Positions 1 through 11,886 of a stretch of DNA of 64,000 nucleotides are shown here, piece after piece. Source of the DNA: Phytophthora sp. 'mugwort'. Its lineage: Eukaryota > Oomycota > Peronosporomycetes > Peronosporales > Peronosporaceae. The DNA is taken from NCBI GenBank assembly GCA_033558025.1, contig JAUCEF010000001.1:4650001-4714000 (forward strand), read 5' to 3'. The notes beneath the pieces were generated by a model that was not told the origin of the DNA, did not search any database, and saw only the letters and a list, made by a program, of their open reading frames with translations. Every line of letters starts with the position of its first letter. Within the stretch, counting starts at the first letter, position 1. Made by a program: the position numbers and the translations under genes.

Positions 1-107
1 GCAGCCAGCGCAATCCGTCTTGGTGTTCACGGCTCGTGTCGCCAACAGAGCCTCGTAGATTTTCCACAGTCTGATCCGGCGGGGTTGACCTTGCACGGTC
101 GCTCCCC

Positions 108-353
108 TCACGTAGCGACGGTATCGACAGACGCAAACTGAGCGAGGGCAGCCCACTCGTATACAAGTAGGCTCGCCGCCGAGACCAGTCGAGCCGTCAG
201 GCCACGCAAAGGCTCCGTGACCGTCCAGATCACGATGCTGCCGAACAGATAGAGTAACTCCGTCCGAAAATCGTCGTGTGCTTCATAGCTAGCTTTAGCG
301 GTAGCTATTACCAACTTGAAGCCCCACTCGGCCACCTCGTAGATCACTTCCAT
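108..353 (-). CDS. Hydrophobic ORF at 3' end of Gypsy element 1
   Basis: This is an 81-residue open frame with two or three strongly hydrophobic stretches, roughly residues 8-19, 33-48 and 52-70, which could be membrane segments. It matches no family I know. It lies on the same strand as the Gypsy pol that starts 3 kb to its right, and beyond the oppositely oriented accessory ORF. A frameshifted hydrophobic reading region holds the equivalent place in the second Gypsy element (22.6-23.4 kb). I infer a possible env-like or membrane accessory gene of the retroelement, but similarity between the two is weak by eye. It could equally be a chance frame. The sequence left of it is cut by the window edge. 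Confidence 0.3.
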   Translation of the reverse strand: MEVIYEVAEWGFKLVIATAKASYEAHDDFRTELLYLFGSIVIWTVTEPLRGLTARLVSAASLLVYEWAALAQFASVDTVAT

Positions 354-1495
354 TTTTCAAGGCGGATTCGCTGATGACCCGCTCCACCTAGATGGTCTAG
401 TACAGTCAAGGCTGTACCCGTCCATCATTCTTCAGATGTCGAGTTGCTCAACCGCATGCCCATCACAACCCATACCAAGGAGACCGTTCTTGGCATAGTC
501 TATTCAACAAACAGTTCTAGTTCGAGTCATCCATAAACGAGTGAGCGACCGGATTTCGCGGATCCATTGCCACCTGGGACATCATAATCAGGTGGGAAGA
601 GACCGTGGTCAGAACGCATCAAGAAAGGGCTTCGTCGAAATCGATTCCTCTTCATTCCGCAAATTGCCAAGGCTCTCGAGTCCCCCATCGAAATGGCCAA
701 GTCACCCGCCAAGAAGTCGGCCGAGTGTGGTGGAGCGGATCAGTAAATATCACTAGATCCGTGCACCCACTACGCCCAGACACCGACTGCGGAGGGGGTA
801 CTTCGATTGCCGTGTTGTTGCTGAGGTTCACCTTGTGTACCCGTCGGCGGGCTGGATCTGCTCTCTCGTTGACACGAGATGCGCACACAGGTGAGCACTG
901 AATCTTCCTTTAGTAGGACTTGGGGTGGGGGTGGACCTGGCGTGGGTATTCCTGCACGCCGAGATCCGTTCGAGTTGATGTTAGACTTGGCCGTAGATCT
1001 TGTGGATCGGTATAGTAAACCGGATCCGGAGTAGTACCGCCTTGAGGGACTTCCTTTAATCTTTACGTTGCTTGTACCGCTACCAATAGCGGGGATCTTG
1101 AAGGGGTTGAGAACCGAAGGGCAGACTTCTAGCCAAACTTATCTAGTAAGTGCCACAAATGGCTGGAGTATATTAAGTTGGTTAAAATGTGGGCCAATGT
1201 GGATCCCTATACTAATAACGAGTGTTGTGTACTTCCAAGCAAATTCGATTCTGACTTATGGGGGCCCCTGGCCACCACTCGTTTCGGCCTTCCCATCCCA
1301 CTTGGACTCGTAGCCACTAGATCTTTGTCCACCGTCTACGCTATACAGGTTCTGTCCTCCTTTTACGCTTTTACCTATCTGGTTATTTTGTCCTGTTTCT
1401 ACGGCGTATCCGCCCTTAATATGGCCGGATCCGGTGTCTTGGATCCGGTCTAAGTCCGCTTCCTAATCCAAGTGGGTTGATCAGCACTTAGCCGG
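354..1495. other. No recognisable gene; possible inserted repeat
   Basis: No frame here shows family similarity. Several copies of GGATC-containing words (for example near 1021, 1201, 1429 and 1440) give it a repetitive look. In the second Gypsy element the hydrophobic ORF and the accessory ORF are only about 140 bases apart. Here they are separated by about 1.1 kb, so this may be an insertion such as a solo LTR. No clear boundaries are visible. Confidence 0.3.
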
Positions 1496-1608
1496 TTGCC
1501 GCGCATTCAGGGTCCTATTCCATCCAGTCCGGTCGGGATCCATCAACCCGCTGCCGTTGGTGTCTCCATCATCCTTCCAATCCGTTACGGAAAACCTCCC
1601 ACATCTTA

Positions 1609-3218
1609 TTGGGAGTGGCTCCTGCCCTGTCTGTTGCGCAAGGTAACTTTCTCTTGTTCACTTCACCACACAAGCCCGAGACGGCCATCGACCGACTGCT
1701 CCTCGCTCTTGACGCAGAAACCAAGTCGGGCGACCCCGACCATAATCTGCTGACACGGATCGCCTTCTGGTCGGCAATACGAGAACGCTTCGCCGCTAAT
1801 AGTGCTTCCATGGGGCTCGAAACCCTCGCCGACCTCGCCGTGTCCGTTCTCCAAGACCAGCTGGGTCACCTAACCGTTCCTGTGATGATCCTGCCACCCC
1901 CTGACGCTATGACCAAGGGCGAGCCTAAGCGCATTCCATCTTCACGAATTTACTCGCTCCCATTCATTCAATCAAGCGTTCTGCCACGCAACACACGAGC
2001 CCAGCTAGGACTCCGCCCGCCAAATAAACAGAAGACCGTCGAGAAGAAGACTCCGGTTCGCGCGACGTTCGACTTATGTCTACCCAAAGTCGATCAGATC
2101 CTCAAGACAGCCGCCAGCCTCGGCAAAGAACCGTTCCGCATTGCGTACCCGTGGAAAGGACAGAGGGTCTGGTACAACCCGAAGGAACACAAGAACCATC
2201 TTTAGCATTGGCGTCTGTGGATGCGCTATCGCCGTGTGTTCTTCGACTGTGTATGTATGCACCCACCACCAAGTTGGACCACGCCGCAAGCTGAAGTTGA
2301 GCGCCGTCACTGCGCGAATCAAGTTTCTCAGCCACAATATTGAAGAGTCCGGGTATTACGGCTTCTGGAGAAATACGAAAACGGCGTGGACGATACGCTC
2401 ATGTGGTTAGGCGGCAGGGCGGCCAAGCACTCAATTGACGCCAAGGGAGCCACAAGCCCCTCCCAGGAAGACCTCAGCATTCTACTGCTCCGAGACCGTC
2501 CCCGTTACGACCGTGTCGTGACTCATGCTCTGGACCCTTTCCAGATTGACGCCGACGGTTACGCCTCCATACCAGAGCTCCTTATCAGTCTCAGCTCCAA
2601 ATCCCAAGCGCAAAGATCATCAGCGTTTGACGGACAAGGCTCTGGCTCGTATCAAGCTGGACGTCGCAGACGGTCCACCGCCCGTTCCATCGTGGGTCGG
2701 CAAACGTTCTAGCGGACCGTGGAAGGCCCTCTTGTCGGGCACTACCCTCAACGTGACTCAGCTTGAATTCGTCCAAAAGCTCGTTGCAGGCAACAGCATC
2801 GCGGAATATGACGAAAAGGAGTTCAGGCCAATGACGCAAGGAACAGACGATTCCGATTACGAAGACGGCGACGGTTTCGCCGCTCTGCCAGCGGCACCTC
2901 TTATTCAGCTGCCGAACCCCGAAGATCAGCTAAAAGCCACCAATGTTCGCACTTTCCAGTTCCGACAGTTCTTCCGACGACGAAGATGACCAAGACGAAG
3001 ACGAGTCGTCCCCAGACAACGCCGAAGACGATGGCAAAGGCGAAGACGACGACGCCCCAGATGCAGACGACGAAGACGAGATGACGGTGCCGGACGACGA
3101 AGTTCTGTCCAGCACTGACGAGGCCGACATGGGTCGGCTTCCTCCAAGACCACGACTCAAGCTTCAAAGTAAAGCTTCTCGTTTCACAAATTCATCCAAA
3201 ATTAAAACATACAAATAA
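1609..3218 (+). pseudogene. Antisense accessory ORF of Gypsy element 1 (frameshifted)
   Basis: A plus-strand coding remnant runs in three pieces: 1609-2205, about 2276-2712 and 2525-3218. It lies opposite to, and 3' of, the minus-strand pol. Conserved blocks match those of the ORF at 23.5-24.9 kb: an FW-containing helical region, the block PFRIAYPWKGQRVWYNP, a block reading ARIKFLSHNIE, a block RPRYDRVVTHALDP, and a segment starting RIKLDVAD. The C-terminal end is extremely acidic (about 2943-3130, runs of Asp, Glu and Ser). I recognise no known family. Keeping the same blocks in two diverged elements implies a real protein gene of about 450-500 residues. Role unknown; the acidic tail and basic middle fit a nucleic-acid- or chromatin-binding protein, but that is a guess. 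Confidence 0.65.
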
Positions 3219-3439
3219 TGCAGCGCAACCTTCTCTCCGTTCTCAAGTCACCAATTCGAATTCATTGCATAACCGTTCCATAAGACTTGAGAACAGTTTC
3301 CTCGTTCGCGATTACACCATAAGTAGATAGTCGTCACCTACTTCGGCGTTTGCGTCCGCCAGCCTAGCACTCCTTCGCAGAGGCGACAAACCTTTTTTTC
3401 TCCCTCTCAGCCTGATAGAATTAAGGCTTCGTATTAGGG

Positions 3440-4460
3440 CGTGAGCACGGTTCTAGGCAGCCAGGAAGTTACATAATTTGCAGTCAGAGCCAAATATTCC
3501 ACGGCAAGGTTCACCACTCGCTTAGCAACAAGCTCGAGTAACGGGGCATCCACTCCCACAATCATGATGACTTCTCTTCCAACTGTCATCCGTTCCGTAA
3601 AACTAGACTCAGGGAGGTCGGACTCATCCAAAGGTCCGTCTTCCTCCTCCTCATCGACATTCGGCGGTATTTCCGTCACGAACGGTCGAGTTCACCTGCC
3701 TCGGTATTTCGTCAGTCGGTTCACGTTCACTGAACCACTGAACCACCTTGTTCGGGTGCGACGGAATGACTATACGGTACGCGTTATCCTTGACCCGTTC
3801 TACCACACGGTAACGACTGTGCCACGAAAACGCAAGTTTCTTCGTCCGGGACTCGCCTTGCTTGGCTCTAAAGTATTAATATACCCATCGGGTCTCCAAC
3901 CTCGCAACGCAGGCGACCGTCCGTCCAACCTATGCCTTGTCGGTCCTGGGCCTTTACTAATTGACGCTCTACCAGATGCCTCGACGCTCGAGCGAACGGT
4001 TCAGTTCTCGACGGTATTGAGCGACCTCGTTGCTCTTCCGCTTGGTTCCCAAATTAAGAAACGCCACATCCAACGGTAACATCGCGTCGCGTCCGTATAA
4101 CGAGAAGAACGGTGAGTCGCCGAGAGCTTCGTGATAAGCCGTTCTGTAGGTGAATAAGACCCGGGGCAAATACACATCCCAGTCATTCTGAGCCTCGCTC
4201 ACACGCATCCTTAGCATCCCAATTAGGGTTCCGTTGAACCGTTCTATGAGCCCTTGGATCTGTAGATGGTAGGCGGCTCCAAACAACTTCTTGATATCCA
4301 AAGTCTGATAGAAGGGCTTGATCACGTCGGACGTGAAATTCGATCCGTTATCACTTAGCAACCGTGACGGGACACCGTGACGAGCGACCACCCCATTTAA
4401 CATCGTGTCGACAACGTAATCGAGTCTAACTGTTCGACAGCGAACACTTCCGCCCATCTC
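3440..4460 (-). pseudogene. Gypsy 1 integrase, core and C-terminal region
   Basis: The core reads as a retroviral-type DDE integrase. It has the DNGSNFTSD motif with the second catalytic Asp, then the GLIERFNGTL region containing the catalytic Glu, then the Gypsy-typical FTYRTAYHEALGDSPFF block. About 3700-3830 encodes an SH3-like C-terminal region with the usual HSRYRVVERVKDNAYRIV pattern. An acidic stretch ends the protein near 3600-3650. Several frames are needed to follow it, so it is inactive. In a live element this enzyme would insert the cDNA. Confidence 0.8.
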
Positions 4461-4935
4461 GTGAAATAGTCAACGAACATAAGTATGTACCGATTACCAC
4501 TGTCTGCGACCGGTAAGAGACCCGATCGCATCGACTACCATCAGCGAGAACGGTCCAGAGAGGTCCACTACAGGCATCCGTTGCATCAGACTGGCACTCC
4601 ACGAACGAGAGCCCTTTCCTCCACCACACTTGTCACATGCACGCAAATACTCCTGGACGTCCTCGTGCCATCCAGATTAGTAAGCGTGTTGCTTGACTTT
4701 CTCTGGCGTCGTCGTCAGCCCAGGTGCGACGAGAAGAGATCCGCGTGACAGTAGTGCAAGACCGTCGGGATATACTGAAGAGGGATTACCGGGACGGTCA
4801 ACGTCCGCGCGGGACTACTCGAGTAGGCAGGTTAACAAGTCAATATGTCATTCTTGACAACATGCCTCGGTGCCATATTCGTCACTCGTGACTGTAATCT
4901 AGGGTCCATAGGCATAGCCGACTCTGTCAAGAACA

Positions 4936-6470
4936 CTATAAGAGCATATATCCAAGACACCTTCCGTTGCTCGGCCTTAAACGGTTCCGTATCGAGTCCC
5001 AAGATGTCCACTTAAGAGATAGGGTTTCCCGACGAGGGATCCTCAACACTGTCTCCGTCTTCGGCCGGGTCGTCGTGTTCCGCAACCCCTTCACCACCGT
5101 TATTCCGTACACTGAAACGGTCTTCATCCGTTCCATCCTGCTCCCCGACTGAGTTTCGACCACTCTTTCTTCAATATCGTCCGGATTAAGGAGGTCCGCC
5201 ATGGTTACAGCATCCACTCGGCCGATAGGCAAGCGTGACAGTCCGTCGACGTGGCCCATTGACGTTCCCGGTTTGTGTTGCACCTTGAACCGCAGGTTCG
5301 ATAGCGCCGTGGCCCACCGAGCTAGTTTAGTGTTCCCGGTACGGTTGCCAGGACTGAACACTCAGGTCAAAGCCTGGTGATCCGTGTCCAAATCGAACTC
5401 CCTCTTGTCCAAGTAACAGCGAAACTTCCGAGTCGCCAAACAGCGCCCCAGCACTCAATATCCGAGATGCCATCCTGTTTATCGATCCAGTTCTTCTGCG
5501 ACCCGGTCAGAAGCTTGCTTGCATAAGCCACGACACGGTCACGACCGTCCACCACTTGCATTAGGCAGGCTCCAATCGCTAGCGAGACGAGTCCACGTAC
5601 ATCTCAAACCGTTTTTGCCATCGGGATACTGCACCAAGATTGGAGGCTTCATGAGAGCTCTTTTGAGCTGGAGGAAAACCGCGTCACAATCTTTGCACCA
5701 CACAAAGGGAGCATCCTTCATCTTCAACCGTTCGAGAGGGGCAGAAATAGCGCGTAACCCGGGGTATACCGTCTTTTTGAAGCAGCTAGTTAGCCCTAGG
5801 AACGATCGTATCTCGTCCTAGGCGGCCGTACATTCATCACAGCCTTTACCTTTTCCGGATTTGGCAAGATTCCACTAGGAGTCACAATATGTCCAAGAAA
5901 CGCCACTTGACTCCGTCCCCAATGACATTTCTTCATCTTGACCTTAAAACTGGCTTGTTTGAGCCGTGTCAGCACTTGACGGATCCACACTAGGTGTGAC
6001 GGAAAGTCCTTGCTAAATATGACACAGTCATCAAGATATACTAGGCACACTCGCTATTTCAAATCGACGAGAACGGTATTCATCAACAGTTCAAAAGACG
6101 GAATAGCGTTACACGGCCCGAAATACATCACTAGCCACTTGTAAAGGCAACGCTCGCAAGTGAAAGCCATTCTCGACATGCTATCTTCATCCATGGGGAC
6201 ATTCCAGTATCCAGACACTATATCCATCGTCGAGAACAGTTGAGCTCATCATAGGACATCGAGGATGTCGTCGATCAACGGCATCGTGTAGCAATGCTTC
6301 ACAGTCACAGCGTTCAACCCTCGGTAGTCTATACAAAACCGAATTCCTTCATCTGGCTTGCGAATCATCAGCACTAGGCGAGCCCAGGGACTGTTCGAAG
6401 GACGGATTAGCCCCAACTCGAGGTATTGAGCTATTTCAGCTTCCATCACTTTGGCTTCCGCCATCGAGAC
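4936..6470 (-). pseudogene. Gypsy 1 reverse transcriptase and RNase H
   Basis: The fingers/palm start is at about 6249-6464, with LGLIRPSNSPWA followed by FCIDYRGLNAVTV, the usual Gypsy spacing. The catalytic YLDD box is at about 6030-6040 in the piece 5796-6050, followed by FLGHIVTPSGI. RNase H follows in 5367-5727 (VAYASKLLTGSQKNW) and 4936-5361 (KLARWATALSNLRFKV, then HVDGLSRLP). At least four breaks separate the pieces. It would have copied the element RNA into DNA; as it stands it is a relic. Confidence 0.85.
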
Positions 6471-6881
6471 TCGGTACGGTTGTTGCTGGATATGAGGGCT
6501 GTCTCTCGTGTCGATCTAGAAACGCAGTAAATCCGTTCGGCCGGGCCGTTTAGAAGACTCTACGCATCTCTTGAACGTTATCCAGTTCGGACTGAAAGAG
6601 TGCCTTCTGTTCAGGGGACAGTTCCGACTCAGAGAAGTCGGCTTGCGCACCGTTCATTTTGTCCGGGGGAACGGTTGGCTTCTCCGATTTGACCTTCTTT
6701 TCATTCGACAGTTTGGGCTGTTCCCCGGCTTTGCTCTCCGTTCCTCGCGAGTCGTGAGCAGGTGCAGCAAGGCCGGTAGTCTCCACACGACCGTCCACTT
6801 TAGGTGGTTTGGGCCCGAATGCTGACTCAGGTATAATCGTCGTAGACGCAATAACCGGCCGCAAAGCACAGCTCAGTGGTG

Positions 6882-7380
6882 CCATACTAGAATGGAGTGG
6901 CGATGAAACCGATGCTTTCAGAAAGACCCTGGAAATGATCGAAGGCTCATGCAAGCTGGCGTTCCCAGATAAGGGCGCGACAGTATGCACGTTCTCGGAT
7001 GCTTCACTCACTGGTTATGCACTGGTGCTGACCCAGGTCAGGAACTGGCAGGATGGTGTCTCGGTGGAGGAGCAACAGCATGAACTGTTGATCTGCCGTG
7101 GAGGGCTGTTCAAGAACGCCCAAAGGAATTGGTCCATCGTTGGGAAGGATGGTTACCCGATCGTAAAGGCCTGTGGAGATCAATACTGCATGCTCGTGAG
7201 AGATAAAGGGTTCCATAGTGTACTGCGATCAATCAAACCTTATCCAGATTTTCTCGCCGGATAGAGAGGTGAAGTAGGACGTGAAGGGCAACACCAACAC
7301 TGGTCGTTGAAGCTTGTGGGTTGCCGCTACATCATCCACCACATCGCTGGCGAGAGCAACCTGTGGCGGACACCATTTTG
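6882..7380 (+). pseudogene. RNase H fragment of a different Gypsy family
   Basis: The plus-strand frame contains LAFPDKGATVCTFSDAS, then EQQHELLICRGG and QRNWSIVGKDGYPIVKAC. These are hallmarks of the RNase H region of chromodomain-type Gypsy elements. After a stop at 7262 the expected connection segment follows (LKLVGCRYIIHHIAGESN). It begins abruptly inside the linker of Gypsy 1 and runs into the oppositely oriented integrase fragment at 7433. It looks like part of the same family as that integrase, inverted relative to it. Confidence 0.75.
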
Positions 7381-7432
7381 TTTTTACGCTGGGGACGGCC
7401 AGCGCCTCCAGAAGCAGCAGATCCTCTTGCAG

Positions 7433-8990
7433 TCAAGCGGGTGACCACGAGGTCCTCGCAGACACTGTCGGAGTTGCGACTATTGCAGGCTTAATCGAAT
7501 GGGCGGGTTCCCAAGAGCTCTCGACATCCTGCAGGCCACGGCAGACCACCAATAGCTCTAGCTCTCCAGATGTAGCGTTGAAACGGTGCGATACAACGGC
7601 ACGAACCTCAAGGATAATGCCTCGCAGGGAAACATGTCCACGGATCTCAGCGGTCTCGTCAAGGTCCGCATCGTGGTAGAACTTTAGACGTGAGCCATGC
7701 ACATCATTTTCAACCCCGGTGAGTAGATGGCGGATGAGGAACGAGTGAGGGAGGGCCTTGGTCACGTGGAATGGCCCAACCCAGCGGACGAGCAACTTGT
7801 TTCCTTGCAGTCGCTTGTCCACAGCGACCAGAGGTCATAGTCTCCTTCCGAAAAATCGCAAACGGTGCCCATGGATCGGGCCATCGCAGCCGCACGCTGA
7901 TTCCCTCGGCGAACGCGGACAGTGCGGTGCAATCCGTGTAGACTATGGCGAAGTTCTTCTACAGCCTCACGCAGTTCATCCTTACCCATCGGCAGGTTGC
8001 GTATCACTCGCTCAGTGGGCGCAGCCACAACGTCGAGTGCTGACACAGCAGGTAGTCCAGTGAAAAGCTTCACAGGGGCACAGCTACCCAATGAGAACAC
8101 CGGCATATGACTCAGATTTGCCTGAATAATGGTCAAGAGATACACCCAGTTGCGGGTGTCGAGTCTGGCTTTCCAGCAACATGACTCGCAGCACCTGGAG
8201 TATATCACGGTTGACCCGCTTCACGGTGCCGTTAATCCAAGGCGTGTACACTGGTGCGAACTGATGGCTAGCACCAAGCCGCTCAGCGAGCAACCCCACG
8301 ACTGCATTCTTGAAATGTGACCCATTTCAGACATCCAGGTAGGCGGGGCCCCGAAGCGCTTGTTCCAGTCGACAATGACGGCCCCAGGAGTCTGGCTGTC
8401 CGCAGCATCGGCTGTCACGAGCTCATAGTAATAAGTGAGCTCATCCTTTAGAGCCAACACGTACATAGTGGCGCCGTAGCTTTCACCGAGGTACAGGTAG
8501 TCGAGATGCAGACACTCGTTGCGCTGTGCCACCGGTCGATCCATTGTCCATTCCCGTTGGATCATTAGCCCACCCTTGACGTTCTTACACAGAAGGCACT
8601 GGTTGATAAACCGAGCGACAGTTTGGCGGGCGTTCGTCAGAACGAATCTGCGCTCCAAAAGCTCCACCATCACGTTCACGCCCTTGGGGGTCGCAATGAG
8701 CCATCACAAACAGGCGCTTCAACAGCAGCTTGGCATCAAACTGGATCCCATCACTAGCCACCACTGCATTGTCCGGGGCATCGTCCTGATGCTGTTGCTG
8801 AACGCGGACAATCTCGGACCGTGTCGGCCACGAGAACTCATCAATGTCCCGACACTGGTGTCACAGTATGCTATGGAGCACGAGGTGCAAGAACTCCTCT
8901 AGAATTTTGGGGGCCAAACGATTGCTGGTTACTGAGATATGGCTGATCTCACTGGATGGGTACAAGTTCAACACGTTGCCGTTGAAGTTG
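7433..8990 (-). pseudogene. Gypsy integrase with zinc finger and chromo-like C-terminus
   Basis: Reading right to left, there is a connection segment (near 8700-8880), an HHCC-type zinc finger ending in NQCLLCKNVKGG, and the core start HLDYLYLGESYGA. Next come the second part of the core (HQFAPVYTPWINGT with an ERVNR-like block reading KRVNRD) and a C-terminal region beginning LVRWVGPFHVT. That region runs into a chromodomain-like module (FYHDADLD, then LEVRAVVSHRF, then LLVVCRGLQDVESSWEP). Frameshifts and a stop break the chain. Chromodomains of this type steer integration in chromoviruses. Its probable RNase H partner is the inverted fragment at 6882-7380. Confidence 0.75.
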
Positions 8991-8999
8991 GCCACATAG

Positions 9000-10831
9000 C
9001 CGCGGCATGGATACACAAGTTCAAAATCGGTCAAATGTGCATGTGACGCGAAGGTGTTCTGAAAGTGTCTTGTCGTCTTGGCGAGCAGTGTGGAGTATTG
9101 GACCGGACGGCGACGACCACGACGCCGACACCTACACCGACGCGCTATCGTCGTACCGGCACCAGCTACCGACACCCAAAGCCACATCATCAATACTACA
9201 TCAAAAACAGCGTGCCGCATCGAAAAGCGGCCTGCATAATCTCACCAACAGTTGGCGCTGCGAGGCTAGAGGGCGTTGCTGCAGGGCATGCCCCCTTGTA
9301 TGGCAAGTAAGACTAGGAAGTAGCTGTCTAACGGCTAATATACTCACTTCGCAACTTTCTTTCAAGTGCGCAAACATCATAGAATCGGTGGTCAGATTGT
9401 TTTGAACTCAAACTACACTATTGCGAGGCTAATGGGCGCGTAGATGAAAGCAATAACAAACTACTAGTGTTCACATAAATCATCGCAGCATATAAGAAAC
9501 ACGACATAGCAGCAGAAGTTTCCCATCGATATTTTGCGAAGTCGTCTCCACGCGAAACTCAGCCATCTCTGGCCTGTTAATTTTTTTTTTTTTTTTTGGG
9601 GGGGGTATCGTTGAGGGTTGTTGATCTGGAACGGAGCGGGATAGCAGTCACGGATGTTGATCGGGAATAATGACCATTTGTTCACATTAATTTGACCAAT
9701 GTGCATGTTTATCTGACTTTTTTCGTCAGTTTATATGCACAGCGGGCTACCAGACTAAACTGTACCATCAAATCCCACAAAATGAAAAGCCGTCCACAAA
9801 TGCGAAAGCCTCGCCCTCTATCTCGAGATCACACCAGGTGGTATATACGGACCAGGCGTCCGGTGAGAACGAGACGCTTGATACTAGTGTATCCGAATTC
9901 AAGAGGGTCTTTGATTTGTTGAAGGTGGAAACTAACAGATATCAATGCTTGTATGTAAATTACTTCGATATTAAGTATCAATAATACTTCAGAGGTATCA
10001 GTTTCAGCCGTCTCGTTCTCACGCTATTGTCTGTATAGGTGTGACTCACACATTAGGTACAAATTAAAGACGACACATGTATTGTAGTTTGCAGCCGTTT
10101 TGCCCTCCGATTTGAAGACTTGTATCGGACCTGCTTTTATTTAAGTCGTCGCTGGGCAAATATTGTAGGCGACTATTTTCGAGGATTTGCAGAAGGCTTT
10201 TTGCCCCCTCTCCCAACTGTCGCAACTAAAACGGACTCTCATCCCCAGGTTGGGTCACGCCAACCACTTGCCCTCAAACACAAGAAGATCAGACGGCAAC
10301 CTCGTAAGACGCCACCAGCCAGCTTCCCGTGCTGAGCGAGCCACTTTGTGGCCGGACGACTTCCGGCTGCTGTGACCGGGTAAGACTCTTATGCTCCGTG
10401 TTTAGCCGCATGATGCTCATTATCTTGTCCTATTTGCTGTCGTACCTGACAGAGGTTCTGGAGATGCTGAAGCCCATCCCCTCTGGCCTCCGCCTTCTAC
10501 CACCCACTAGCACCTGCAACGATGGACCAGCACGAAGTAAGTATAGCATTATCTCCCATATCGCTGTGCTATACGACGCTAATATTGTACGCTGTGTTGT
10601 GATTGTGCTGTGATTTGCTGCTACCGTGCTTATCTAGATTAATGCGAATACACGTGAGGTATTACGCCGTTTATTCAACCATTTGCGCTCTTAGGCGTAT
10701 CACTGTGCGCTTTCAAGACATGGGTTGTGCTGTTGCTGGTGCTTTTTTGCGCTATTGTGATTGTACTGTCGTTTTGGTTGTTACAAGACGTGTGTTGCTA
10801 CCAGCAATTTACCTTCCAAGAGTGTGTTCGT
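9000..10831. other. No recognisable gene; contains T17-G8 tract
   Basis: Short frames here show no family similarity. A homopolymer tract of 17 T followed by 8 G lies at 9581-9605. On the minus strand it would read C8-A17, so it could be a slippage-prone site or the tail of a short retroposon, but no element body was recognised beside it. Confidence 0.4.
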
Positions 10832-11338
10832 ATGGAGATCGAGATCGGTCCAGACCGGCGGGTCGACGGAGCTTCATTGCCTCGCGTGCTGGATGCAATG
10901 TTAGTCGTTCGTGTCGGTGAATCGCTTGGTAACTCGCGCGGAGGATGGCGCAAGGATATTACGTTCGACCACGAAGGATATGCTGTGTTTCGCGAGAAAT
11001 GCTTAGCGAAGTTTACGGAAGTTGCAGCAAGTCCTGAGGCAGCCAAGAAGCGTATTGAGCTTCACAGTGATAGTGATATCTACTTGAAGCGGGCCAAGAA
11101 CGATGGTCAATGCAAGTACGTACGGCTGTCGGCTGACAACGTTCACCCAACACTCCAACTTTGCTGGCGGCTGCTGAAACCCGAGGACCATTTGGCGATA
11201 AATGCATTTCCATTCCAGGCGTTCCCGTACACCAGAAGCACCGCTTACCCCCCAGCCCAGTTCCACCGTGGTACAGCTGCACGAATAGAGCGAGCACGCG
11301 TTCAGCGCATGGCCCACGAGGCAGCGAATGCTGTATAA
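10832..11338 (+). CDS. Hypothetical protein, possibly transposon-derived
   Basis: A 168-residue open frame starts at the first in-frame ATG (10832). The frame stays open further upstream but only from a GTG. The protein is soluble-looking, has no signal peptide, and begins with an MEIEIGPDRRVDG segment. A second frame at about 11526-11600 (MMFNGAWIPVLVDLSTLRHA) looks like a continuation after a break and resembles, from memory, small repeated oomycete proteins I cannot name. I assign no function. The neighbours are all transposon relics, so a mobile-element origin is the best guess. Confidence 0.35.
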   Translation: MEIEIGPDRRVDGASLPRVLDAMLVVRVGESLGNSRGGWRKDITFDHEGYAVFREKCLAKFTEVAASPEAAKKRIELHSDSDIYLKRAKNDGQCKYVRLSADNVHPTLQLCWRLLKPEDHLAINAFPFQAFPYTRSTAYPPAQFHRGTAARIERARVQRMAHEAANAV

Positions 11339-11339
11339 T

Positions 11340-11886
11340 TTGGACCTATCACAGCGCATCACCTCGACATCGTGCCGGCCAGGCGATCCGACAGCACGCC
11401 GTTCGAGGTTCCCCAGGATAACACAACCCCCCATCAATGGAGCCGGACCGACAATAAGAGCTGGTCAGGATCCGGGAAGCGCAATGTGCGCAGCAAGCGG
11501 AACAAGAGACAGCAACGGTGCGCATGATGTTCAACGGCGCGTGGATCCCTGTGCTAGTGGATTTATCAACTTTGCGGCATGCAGTTGGTCTTCCTAACCC
11601 CAACGTGTTTGCTGCTGGCATTTCCAATCGTGCACGCCCCCTGTGCCGAGCAACCCTGACCAGCAAGACATAGACCACATGCGAGATGGTGACAGGAGCC
11701 AAGAAAGCGACGGAGACGCCGTGTAAATGGCAGCCACAATCGAGTAGGAAGAACGAGTGTGAATTGTTGTTTACGGTAGCAAATTTACAGGTCTTTTAAG
11801 GCATCAAACGTTTCGTCTCTTAATGAATCGCCAAGATATCCGCAATGCTGGAATGTGCCGTGGCAACCATTATCCCCACGACGAGT
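11340..11886. other. Basic, low-complexity downstream region; no clear gene
   Basis: One plus frame is rich in Arg, Ser and Asn (about 11340-11600) and may be the decayed C-terminal half of the preceding ORF. From about 11710 to 11886 nothing coding is visible. Confidence 0.3.

Larger units (their letters stand above)
108..6865 (-). mobile_element. Degraded Ty3/Gypsy LTR retrotransposon 1
   Basis: Reading right to left, the recognisable parts are a linker upstream of RT (to about 6860), reverse transcriptase, RNase H, integrase, then the antisense accessory ORF and a hydrophobic ORF. The order RT-RNase H-integrase defines Ty3/Gypsy rather than Ty1/Copia. Gag, protease and the 5' LTR are missing on the right, where the element stops against an unrelated Gypsy fragment at about 6865-6880. 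The 3' LTR is not visible and may lie beyond the left edge. Every domain is split by frameshifts or stops. The linker motif IIPESAFG is shared with element 2 (VVPESAFG), so the two are related families. Confidence 0.8.

Noticed and set aside
2901..3167. Minus-strand Ser/Val-rich ORFs opposite the acidic tail
   Set aside because: They are mirror frames of the Asp/Glu-rich coding repeat and have no independent support.
9581..9605. T17-G8 tract as the poly(A) tail of a minus-strand retroposon
   Set aside because: No LINE or SINE body was recognised next to it; kept only as low-complexity sequence.
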